Positions 18,301 through 26,374 of a stretch of 64,000 bases of DNA are shown piece by piece; the first letter of the stretch is position 1, and the number at the start of each line of letters is the position of its first letter. The stretch is from contig CAILKP010000073.1 in NCBI GenBank assembly GCA_903834785.1, positions 62,001 to 126,000 of the forward strand, read 5' to 3'. This stretch comes from an uncultured bacterium. GTDB taxonomy: Bacteria > Planctomycetota > Phycisphaerae > Phycisphaerales > UBA1924. The position numbers and the translations under genes were made by a program. A model generated the notes under the pieces. The model saw only the letters and a program-made list of their open reading frames with translations. It did not search any database and was not told the DNA's origin.

Positions 18301-21300
18301 AAGACCATCTCCGGTGAGGGGACATCACCGACGACCTGCTGACCCTGCGCGTTGGTGAGCGAGACACCCGTTGGCAGGAGAATCCGGAGCTTGATGTCAT
18401 TGCGGACGCACAGGTTGTACGGCGGCTCCTGGCAGGAGCTGATCGAGGCGGAAAGCGAGGCGTTGGTCTCGATGGTTGCGCCGATGCCGGCGGTGAAGGT
18501 GTAACCGGCGTAGGGGCCGCCGGTGACGGTGCCGTTCATCGTCGCCGACAGCGAGCAGGAGCCGAGCGGTGCGAGTTCGGCGGTTCCGGTCACGCAGATC
18601 CGGGGCTCACCGAAGCCGCACTCGGTCTCGCCGCTGGCCTGGAGGGTTCCTGTGACGCGGAGCAGTTCGCACCCGGCGCGGGCCTGGAACCCGACGGTGA
18701 CGGGCACGGGGGTGCCGCCGACGTTGAGGTTCATGCTGTAGCTGCCGGGCAGGTTGATCTCGTTGCCCGGAGTGCTGAGCGTGATGCTCAGACTGCCGGT
18801 TGCCTGGCCGCGTGCCTTCAGGGAGATGCCGCCGTCGGGCCTGCAGCAGGTGCAGATCTGACCGTCACCGCTGACGGTAAAGTCGACATCTGTATCCAGC
18901 CCGGGGAATGCCGCGGTGACGGCGGATACGAGCGTGCCGATGTATCCGTTGAGACTTGCCGAGAAGTCTCGAGACATGCACTGTTCCTGGAACGTGTTGG
19001 GGTCGCACTGCCGGCACTGTGACGGGTTGCTGGTGGAGATGGGGTACGAGAAGCTGCCGGAGGCGCCGAAGCCACCGCCGCCGCCGCCACCACCGAAGCC
19101 GCCGAACCCGCCGCCGCCGCCCCAGGTGTAGTTGGTCGGGGAACCGCAGTCGCCGGAGATATTGATGACGGGGATCGGGATCGAGTAGAGGTTGCGACCG
19201 ATGCAGACCAGGGCGTAGTGAACACCGGCGGTGATGGTGCAGGGGGTCTCGGGTCCGCCCGGACCTTCGAGGCGCTCGATGGTCACCGGGATGGTGCGGC
19301 TCTGATTCGGGCCGAGGCGGCCGAACTGGTTGACCAGCGGGGTGAGCCGCCAAAGCGGGTGGGACGAGAAGTCCACACCGACATCCTCGGCGGCCACGAG
19401 CCCGTGGTTGGTGACGGTGATGTCGATCTGGCCGCCCGAAGGGTAGTTGGCCAGGTCGATGAGCGACGGGGTGATGGTGATCACCGGGGCCGGGACGAAG
19501 GTCTCGTACACGGCTTCGAGGGTGATGAGCGTGACTTCGGTGACCTGGGTTTCCTCGACGATCCAGTTGAAGCGAACCGCCTGGAACGGGATGAACACCC
19601 GGAAGCTGGGGTCGCCGTCCTCCTCAACAAGAACGTTGGCTGAGTAGTTGCCGTGGCGCTCGGCCTCCACGGTGATGTTGTAGAGCTGCTCGGGGATGTC
19701 GGTGAACGTGGCGGCCTGAACGTCGCCGCCGCCGCTGGGACGGGAGGTGATGGACTGGAAGAGCACATCGCCGGTGATGGAGTCACGAAGCTTGACCACC
19801 GCGTTCTCGACCATCGGCCCGCCGCTGGGGATGTAGTTGCCGTTGGCGTCGTAGAACGAGCGTTCATCCTCGACCCGGACGACCAGACTGGTCAGGCGCT
19901 GGCTGACAACGCGGAAGTTGTAGGGAATGTTGACGCCGTAGGTGCCTGCGGCGTTGGAGACCGCGAGGTTGCCAGTGACCGTGCTCAGCGGCACGGAGTC
20001 GGCAGGGGCCAGCCGCAAGGTCAGATCGACGCCCTGGCCACCGGCCAGATCGGGGATGCTGGGTGTGCTGGCGGAGATCCACGGGATGCCGGGCAACTGA
20101 AGGGACATGCCCGAGGCGGTGCCGGCACCGATGTTCTCGAGCCGGAAGCTCACGAGCGTCTGCTGGCCGCGCACGACCTGGGCCGACAGCGAGCCGGGAG
20201 TCACCACGAGCGTCGGCTGGAGCGGGCGAGCTTCCACGTTGATGAACGCGGTGAGCGTGTTGCCCTGAGCCGACGTGATGCTGATGGTCAGGACGCGGCG
20301 GATGACGGTGCCAGTGGCGGCGGTGAGGTTCACGGTCACTGAGCCGTTGGTGCCGCCAGTGATGGTGGGGGTTGTGGTGAGCCCGACGGTCAGATCCGTG
20401 GTGTCTCCGGAGATGGATGCCTGCACGCCGCTGATGGCGGTATCGCCCGGGTTGACGAGCGGGATCACCACTGAGGCGGGAGCTGCGGATTGCAGAACGA
20501 TGTTGAAGGCCGACTGGGGCAGGTTCAGCGCGTTGAGGATGAACGTGTCACGCACGGTCGGGGGCACCGCGCCGCGGGGGCCGGCCAGCACGGAGTACAG
20601 GCCACCCTCGGTGGGAACGGGGTTGAAGGTGACGGAGTAGTTGCCGGAGGTATCGGTGACGATGTTCTGGTCGCCGGGGCGACGGATCTCGCGGCTGGTG
20701 CCCTGCACGACAACGCGAACCTCGACCGGGGTGGACGGCACCGGATTGCCGCCGGTGGTCCGGGCCGTACCCGTGATGACCACGGGCGTGCCCGAAACCG
20801 CGGCGGTGATGTTGGCATCTGCGGTGACCGTGAACGTCTCGGAGACGAACGTGGACGTCGAGTTAAACACGTTGTCGGTCTCGCCGGCAGCGTCCTCGTA
20901 GACGGTGTCGGCGCGGTCGGCGATGACACGGATGCGGTAGGTGCCGGGAGTCGAGGGATAGCTGAAGGTGGTCGTCCGAGCGCGGCTACCACCTGCGGCA
21001 AGGCCTGCAGTCTGCGCGACCTCGCTGAGCACAACTTCGCCAGGCGCATCGGTGCGGACGGCGACGATGCGATCGCCCCAGGCTCCACCGACAGGCACCG
21101 TGCCGATGTTCTGGACGGTGAAGGTGACCGAGCCGCTGGAGCCGACGAGGCCACTGGCGACGGTTTCAACTCCGGTGATCACCAGGTTCGGCCGAGCCGG
21201 CTGGGTGATGATCGTGGGGGTGGCGGCCGTGCGGGTGTTGTTGGCCGTCGGCCCGCTCTCGATGTTGGTATCGGTGGCGTCGGTGATGACCTTGAAGATG

Positions 21301-24300
21301 TACTGGCCCAGGAACCGCGTGGGGATCGTGACGCTGCGGTTCTGCGCGGCCGAGCCGCCCGCGGGAAGCTGCGGCACCACCAGGAATGAGTCGAGCAGCG
21401 TTTCCTGACCGGTGGTCAGCGAGACGAGGTAGAGGTTCTCCAGGAAGCTGCCGGACGTTGCAGCCGCGCCGATGTTGCGGGTGGTGTAGGTGATGGCCAC
21501 CGTGCTGTCGGCAACGGCGGTTGACGGGACGATGAAGTCCTCGACGGTGAGGTCGGGACGGTTGACCACGGCGGGGCCGGAGACGTTGCAGTTGTCGGTC
21601 TCGACGCTTTCGAGCACCTCGTTGCCGGCATCGACGCAGAGCTTGAGCACGTAGCCGGTTCCGAGGTTCGGAATCGTGATCGAGGCGGTGCGGGTGACGG
21701 TGGTGCTCGCGGCGATCGCCGTGGTGTTGGTGAACAACGCCAGCAGGGGACCGTCGGTTGTCCCGTCGGGCGAGGCGACTACACGTTCAGTCCAGCGGGC
21801 GGGGGTTTCGACGGTTCCGGAGTTGCGGACCTGCCAGCTGATTTGCACGGTCTGGCCCGGTGCACCGGCGGGTGCCGGCGGGACGGAGAGTGCGACGAGG
21901 TTGGGCAGGGTGGGCCGGTTGATGACAATCGGAGCCGAAGCAGCCGCGTTGTTGTTCTCCAGACGCTCCTGAACATTCAGTGAGGCATCGGCAGCGACGA
22001 TGATGTAGTAGGTCCCGCTGACCAGGTCGGCGGAAAGCGGCAGAGCGACCTGGGCGGCGCGGTCGACGGTGGAGTCGGGATCCAGTGGGCCGGCCGTGTC
22101 GGAGAAGCCCAGCGAGATGTCGTCGCTGGACAGGTTGGCATCGCGGGAGAGCCAGATCCGATCGGTCCAAGTCCCGGTGGCGGGCTGGTCGCCGATGTTG
22201 TTGAGGGTGTACTGCACGGAAACCGTGCCGCCGAAGACCGGATTGGCGCTGGCCAGACCGGTGGACGAAATGATGAAGTCGGGTCCGCTGGGGAGCGTGA
22301 TGACCGTGTTCGTCGCGGCGCAGGTGCGGTTGTCGGCCTCGGCACCGGGCTGCGGTTCCGATACGGTGTTGGTGGCATCGGTGACCACGCATACGACGCG
22401 GGGGCCCTGGATGTCGCCGGGAAGGCGAACGATCTGCGTGGAGTTGTAGCTGGTGCCGGGCGTCAGCGGGCCGTCGCGGCGGAACTCACCGAGGGTGACC
22501 TCCGTGTTGTCGGCGGGGTTGCGCAGCACGATCCGATCAAACCAGCTGCCCACGGCCGAGGCCTGTCCGGTGTTGCGCACCGTCCATGCAACGTCGATGG
22601 GCCGGCCGGCGATGCCGGCCGGCGGGGCGGTCACCGACTGGACGGTGAGGTTGACCGAGTTTGTCGCCTCCATGCGGATCACACCGGTGGCGCGGACGTT
22701 GTTGTTCTCGTCGGGTTCCAGGATGCTCGCGTTGTTGTCAGTGCGAACGACGATGTACCAGTTGCCGCCCCCGGTGGGGTTGACTGGCGTGGCGACTGAG
22801 AGTGTGCGGTTGTAGCTGGCGCCGACATCAAGGGACGCCGGACCGGGCTCCGTGGCCAGGAAGGTGGCACCGCTGAGGTTCGGCTGCGTATTGATGTAGA
22901 TTCCGTCGACGAACGCCGAGGATGCCGGCGTATCGCCGGAGTTGGAGATCAGGAATGAGATGCTCAGCGGCTGGCCCCAGGTGCCATCGGTCGGACCGCT
23001 GGCGCTGGAAACAACCAGGTCCGCCGCGGGCGTGGGTGCCAGCGAGATCACGTTCGAAGCGACCGTGTTGTTCGCGTCGCTGCTCTCGGCGAGCTGGTTG
23101 TAGATGTCGGTGATGAAAATCAGGCGATAAATGCCGCCGGTGAAGCGGACGGGCAGGTCGAGGTTGAAGTCGTGATTCCCGGTGGTGCCGGGGGCGATGT
23201 TGTTGGCGTCGAAGCGGTAGTCACCCAGGAGGACATCGTCGCCGGAGACGGTTGCATCTGTCGAGAGGTAGACGCGGTCGTGCCAGCTGCCGGTGGCGGC
23301 GCCGCCTCCCGAGTTGACGATTGGTAAAGTGACGTTGATACGGGTGCCGAACGAGGCGGAGGCAGGAGTGACCGGCGTGGCAGGTGCCAGGTCGGGTAGG
23401 TTGATCGAGAAGGTCGTCGATGCCGCGGCGATTGCGCCCGAGCGGTCGCGGATGTTCAGCCAAATGGTGACGCCGGAGGAGTTGGCCAGATTCAGGAACG
23501 TCGAGTACGGCACGGTTGGCGTCAGACCGGTGGCGAAGGTGGATGACGAGCCGAAGTCACCGGCGACTGTGTAGCGGCGGGTTGCCCACTCGATCGTGAA
23601 CGTCTCATTGACGTTCAGGGCGTCGTCGGGATCGGTGATCGTGCCGCCAAGGACAGCCTGCCCGCCGGGCACGATCGGGCCAAAGGGCCCGGAAGTGACG
23701 ACGGTTGGCGCGGTGTTGGCGTAGGCGATCAGCGTCTGATCGTTGGCGATGAGGTTGTCAAAGTCAGTGACCGAGAGTCGCAGGGTGACGGGGTTGGTCA
23801 GCGAGAGGCCCTTGGCCAGGGCCTGCGTGAGGGTGAAGGTCTCCTGAGCGTTGGTGCGGGCGGCATCGTCGCCGATGCCGTCGGCACCGAGATCCCACTG
23901 GACGGTGCGGATGCCGGCAAAGCCGGGCAGTGCACCGTCAGGGTCGCTGCTGCCCAGTGCCGAAACCTGCATTGAAGTGACGGAGGCCGAGAGCGTGTAC
24001 GGCCCGCCGGCAACGGCGATCGGCGCGATAAGGTTGCCCTTGCGGAGGGCGACGCGCGTGTTATTGGCTGCCTGGCCGGCGGCAACGGTGGTGCCGCGGG
24101 TGCCGTCGAAGTTCTCGAGCCCGGCGACGAGCTGGCCGTTGAATGCAGCGGGCTGGACTGTCAGATAACGGAACTCGATCGAGCCGTCACCCTCGAAGAG
24201 TACGGCCTGGAACGTATTGGTATCGGTAAAACCGAACTGGCGAACATTGGTCCACTGCACGACGAGGCGACGGGTGGGCGCGGCCCCGAGCACCTGCCAG

Positions 24301-26252
24301 CGGACGGAACCGCCGCCGGCAACACTCGGTGTTGCGGGATCCAGGTTCAGGTTGCTCCAGCGCGGGGCGATGATGTTGTTGGGCCGGCGGGTATCAGGAG
24401 TCGACCGCGGCAGCGGGAAGTCCAGATCTCCTTGACCGAAGCGGAGATAGCCGTTGGTCGAGACGCCGACTTGCGTATAGACGGAACCGAAGTAGGTGAA
24501 GGGGAAGCCTGGGGAGATCGTCGCTCCGCCATCGTCGAGATTGCTAAATGAGATCGCTGTGCCCGAGGCCGCAATGTCATCAAAGGTAAAGGGCAGGACG
24601 CTGGCGGTGTAGCCGACGTCGGCGCAGGGGGAGTTGTCGCCGTTGTACGCGCCCCCGGCGGCGGCGCAGGCGGCGGCCGTCAGTGTGCTGCAGCCGGAGC
24701 TGAACGCGCAGGCACCAACGGGTGTTGTCGCCAGCGTGAGGAGGTAGTTGGAACCGCAGGGAATGCCGGAAAGGGCCGAGGGTGCGGCAAATGCAATGAA
24801 GCGGCCGGCGGGCAGGACGATGCGGATACTGGCATCCTCGCACGCGGCGGAGCGTGACTCGCCGAAGTCGAACTTGATCTCAGGGGTGCAGGCCGTGCGA
24901 CCGTCGATCAGGCCCAGGTGCAGGGGGAAGTCACCGCGGCCGACGAGGAGCACTTCGGCTGGCTGTGTGAGCGTGAACTCATACCAGTCCGTATCGCGGA
25001 AGTCCTGGCCGCCGCGGATGAACGTGCCGGCCTTGCCGGCGATTGTCTGACCGGGGGCGATTGACGAATAGCGGGCCGGGGAAACAGAACAGCCGGCGTT
25101 GAAGTTGTCGGTGTAGCCGGGGCCGCAAGCGGGTTCGTTCTCGGCAATGGCGCCGGCCGGGATGGTGATGCGGCAGGGTGCGCACGCCGGGGCATCGGTG
25201 CACGGCGTCCCGGAACGCAGGACACGCAGGTCGAAGGTGCCGGTGGCTCCAGCGAAGCCGGAAACCGCGATGTAGTACTCGTTGCCCGCAGTCGTGCAGA
25301 AGGTAACTCGCGATGCGCCGTTGCCGCAATCGTCGTCGTTGGCCGCGATGCAGACCTGATCGGCGCTGCCGCAGGGGCCGCAGAACACGGAGATGACGGT
25401 GTCAAAGCTGTTGGTGCCCTCGCAGGTGGAGACAGTCACGGGACGGCCATCACCAGAGAGCCGGTACCAGGCCACCGGGCCGACGACGCCGCTGCCGCGA
25501 CAGGCGTTGAGAACAGCCGATGGGTTGCCCGCGTTGCTGCCGCGGAGTGTGGCGGGGATGAGGTTTGTCGGGTTGAGCTGATACGCAGTGGCGCATGAAG
25601 CGCCACTGACCGGCGTAGCACCGCTGGTGTTGAAGGAACCTGAGAAGGCGGTCATACCGGGGCCGCCGCCAGAGTTCTGGTAATACAGGTACAGTGTGTT
25701 GGTGCCCGCCTGAAGCAGCGAACCAACGTTCTCGTAGATGTAGTTGCCCGGCGTGTACGCGGTATAACCGCTGGCAGAGCCGGGGATGGGCTGGCCATTG
25801 AGATAGAGGCCGACGTTCCCGTTGCCGCCGAGCTGGTCATCGGTGGCCACGGAGAAGGCGAGCGTGGACTGCAAGGGGGCGAAGCCGATGTCGAAGTCGA
25901 TGGCGTAGAGCACTCGGGCAGCGGCGTTGGTGCTCCCGTTGTCGTTGATGTAGCGGGCGGCCGGATCCGTCGGGAGTGTCGAGAAGCCCGGGTACGGGTT
26001 GATCACGCGTGCGAACGGGGCGGAGCGGGCATCAATGAAGTCCTGAGCGGTCAGGACTCGGCCGTCATTGATGACCAGCGCCCGCACCTGAGCGTCGGGA
26101 GATCCCGGTGCACCGTTGCCGCTGCGGACCGTTGTGGTCGTGAACTGGGCGAATGCGGAGGGCGTGAGCATGCCGACGAGCAGCAGCGTCAGGACCGCGG
26201 CTGCGGGTGGCCGGCACAGGCGGCGGATCAGATGGGCGATGGAGCGGTTCAT
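15174..26252 (-). CDS. Giant secreted multidomain CARDB protein with Gly-Cys dockerin tail
   Basis: 3692 residues with an ATG at 26252 and GGAAG upstream. A signal peptide covers residues 1-36 (ending PSAFAQ). Order as I read it: a lectin/galactose-binding-like region (~40-210), Cys-containing pre-peptidase-like segments (~215-510), a nidogen-like region with GVSTNGYLRFG (~560-740), PKD-like repeats, about seven CARDB repeats (~950-1770, pattern PDLxV...VRNxGxxxxxGxWxDRI), Ig-like regions, a Gly-rich hinge (~2375-2400), a Cys-rich region, an internal dockerin-like segment (~3260-3325, DLNRDGLVDEADLALA), a second pre-peptidase-like region, and a C-terminal dockerin-like domain with two calcium-loop repeats ending GGGC. 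It is presumably cell-surface or extracellular, in adhesion or matrix building (inference). The same tail occurs on the protein at 31570. Confidence 0.88.
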   Translation of the reverse strand: MNRSIAHLIRRLCRPPAAAVLTLLLVGMLTPSAFAQFTTTTVRSGNGAPGSPDAQVRALVINDGRVLTAQDFIDARSAPFARVINPYPGFSTLPTDPAARYINDNGSTNAAARVLYAIDFDIGFAPLQSTLAFSVATDDQLGGNGNVGLYLNGQPIPGSASGYTAYTPGNYIYENVGSLLQAGTNTLYLYYQNSGGGPGMTAFSGSFNTSGATPVSGASCATAYQLNPTNLIPATLRGSNAGNPSAVLNACRGSGVVGPVAWYRLSGDGRPVTVSTCEGTNSFDTVISVFCGPCGSADQVCIAANDDDCGNGASRVTFCTTAGNEYYIAVSGFAGATGTFDLRVLRSGTPCTDAPACAPCRITIPAGAIAENEPACGPGYTDNFNAGCSVSPARYSSIAPGQTIAGKAGTFIRGGQDFRDTDWYEFTLTQPAEVLLVGRGDFPLHLGLIDGRTACTPEIKFDFGESRSAACEDASIRIVLPAGRFIAFAAPSALSGIPCGSNYLLTLATTPVGACAFSSGCSTLTAAACAAAGGAYNGDNSPCADVGYTASVLPFTFDDIAASGTAISFSNLDDGGATISPGFPFTYFGSVYTQVGVSTNGYLRFGQGDLDFPLPRSTPDTRRPNNIIAPRWSNLNLDPATPSVAGGGSVRWQVLGAAPTRRLVVQWTNVRQFGFTDTNTFQAVLFEGDGSIEFRYLTVQPAAFNGQLVAGLENFDGTRGTTVAAGQAANNTRVALRKGNLIAPIAVAGGPYTLSASVTSMQVSALGSSDPDGALPGFAGIRTVQWDLGADGIGDDAARTNAQETFTLTQALAKGLSLTNPVTLRLSVTDFDNLIANDQTLIAYANTAPTVVTSGPFGPIVPGGQAVLGGTITDPDDALNVNETFTIEWATRRYTVAGDFGSSSTFATGLTPTVPYSTFLNLANSSGVTIWLNIRDRSGAIAAASTTFSINLPDLAPATPVTPASASFGTRINVTLPIVNSGGGAATGSWHDRVYLSTDATVSGDDVLLGDYRFDANNIAPGTTGNHDFNLDLPVRFTGGIYRLIFITDIYNQLAESSDANNTVASNVISLAPTPAADLVVSSASGPTDGTWGQPLSISFLISNSGDTPASSAFVDGIYINTQPNLSGATFLATEPGPASLDVGASYNRTLSVATPVNPTGGGNWYIVVRTDNNASILEPDENNNVRATGVIRMEATNSVNLTVQSVTAPPAGIAGRPIDVAWTVRNTGQASAVGSWFDRIVLRNPADNTEVTLGEFRRDGPLTPGTSYNSTQIVRLPGDIQGPRVVCVVTDATNTVSEPQPGAEADNRTCAATNTVITLPSGPDFIISSTGLASANPVFGGTVSVQYTLNNIGDQPATGTWTDRIWLSRDANLSSDDISLGFSDTAGPLDPDSTVDRAAQVALPLSADLVSGTYYIIVAADASLNVQERLENNNAAASAPIVINRPTLPNLVALSVPPAPAGAPGQTVQISWQVRNSGTVETPARWTERVVASPDGTTDGPLLALFTNTTAIAASTTVTRTASITIPNLGTGYVLKLCVDAGNEVLESVETDNCNVSGPAVVNRPDLTVEDFIVPSTAVADSTVAITYTTRNIGAAATSGSFLENLYLVSLTTGQETLLDSFLVVPQLPAGGSAAQNRSVTIPTRFLGQYIFKVITDATDTNIESGPTANNTRTAATPTIITQPARPNLVITGVETVASGLVGSSGSVTFTVQNIGTVPVGGAWGDRIVAVRTDAPGEVVLSEVAQTAGLAAGGSRARTTTFSYPSTPGTYRIRVIADRADTVYEDAAGETDNVFNSTSTFVSETFTVTADANITAAVSGTPVVITGTARTTGGNPVPSTPVEVRVVVQGTSREIRRPGDQNIVTDTSGNYSVTFNPVPTEGGLYSVLAGPRGAVPPTVRDTFILNALNLPQSAFNIVLQSAAPASVVIPLVNPGDTAISGVQASISGDTTDLTVGLTTTPTITGGTNGSVTVNLTAATGTVIRRVLTISITSAQGNTLTAFINVEARPLQPTLVVTPGSLSAQVVRGQQTLVSFRLENIGAGTASGMSLQLPGIPWISASTPSIPDLAGGQGVDLTLRLAPADSVPLSTVTGNLAVSNAAGTYGVNIPYNFRVVSQRLTSLVVRVEDERSFYDANGNYIPSGGPMVENAVVKLRDSITGDVLFQSITSRPSGGGDVQAATFTDIPEQLYNITVEAERHGNYSANVLVEEDGDPSFRVFIPFQAVRFNWIVEETQVTEVTLITLEAVYETFVPAPVITITPSLIDLANYPSGGQIDITVTNHGLVAAEDVGVDFSSHPLWRLTPLVNQFGRLGPNQSRTIPVTIERLEGPGGPETPCTITAGVHYALVCIGRNLYSIPIPVINISGDCGSPTNYTWGGGGGFGGFGGGGGGGGFGASGSFSYPISTSNPSQCRQCDPNTFQEQCMSRDFSASLNGYIGTLVSAVTAAFPGLDTDVDFTVSGDGQICTCCRPDGGISLKARGQATGSLSITLSTPGNEINLPGSYSMNLNVGGTPVPVTVGFQARAGCELLRVTGTLQASGETECGFGEPRICVTGTAELAPLGSCSLSATMNGTVTGGPYAGYTFTAGIGATIETNASLSASISSCQEPPYNLCVRNDIKLRILLPTGVSLTNAQGQQVVGDVPSPEMVFQLYGPNCASVGYNCCPESPGGINLPAFTPPSQSFNLPKYASISVVRAADPPEDGNGLCAQVRLQLEQSIAITRTAVSCTLEIDNSLSTTPVENLRVQLAVFDENGVDRTSLFGISTRPTLQGVTGVDGSGVVPAGRSGRSNWIVLPTNEAAPTVEKRYFFGGYVSYSQAGAPRSFVLTPTGITVRPDPRIQVKYFLQRDVYSDDPFTPEVEPAEPFSLGLMLTNSGYGTGRNVTITSSQPRIVENGRDLLIDFQIIGSQIGDQSFAPSLTMNFGDLPPQTTKVGRYVMTTTLLGQFTDFSATYRRRDDYGISDDRVALIDSVTTYDLIHAVRDQRAGADTSPDFLTDELSGLDDPNENPDVPVLKRLPDRVHLSDGTIQSVTSILNPTLTPLSGGQYRMTFAAPQGFFYSNIADPFNATLRLTRVVRSDGRELAIGYNFWQTDRVFRDRQQPLRDYRVHIFDDGGTGTYTLYFDSPPAAPVISAWFAQADHGSPAVAVSIPADAATGEISDPRLGGPQRLVFFSNSRINPSAFSTANISLVGRGVDGGSVDLSGVSMSTSLLPGGTGGVITFNQPLPRKVRYCVNLVGVTDVFGRFVRGQTRILFSTVSGDATSDRQVTTGDISAVRYRIGAVITDPADFETARCDLNRDGLVDEADLALATSGGGLDMRWIADPCFGLLLGNGGDPNATQPPPALVYDELEPNNTYPNATRGYQMTYRDSLTGNSQGAAAGSGSDSSDLFRVTAAPLPLGIYRHRLQLAPIGADLYSTALLGRTQTGGTVGPLGSAVLQQVSPPNSGLHYNQFYDFGRSGEVAYLVSGTAATTSDYTVTLKTEPVSPVPLGEFPSGAVTISTVGRGHNTDTKLMLYGSSLLPVPDVRSDDAAAGVRGSTITVGLGAGTYFLAISDVNTADDQPDVPGDFATGRPVSDYPGILVNSSTATNVPLHFAISAGGVTETFQAFKPERFGVYFAAFSLTGCAADLVSAGGIPVPDGIIDGEDFIAFINSFALGDASVDPLADIDGDGTIDGNDFITFINTFGGGC

Positions 26253-26374
26253 GGCGGGTTCTTCCGGCGTCGGAACTGGGTGACGCGTTCGGGAGTGGCG
26301 ATTGAGTCAGTACGTACCAAAGGAAGGGTCAGAGGGTCAGGTTGACGGCGGTGTCCGGGCAGACGCCGCGGGCA

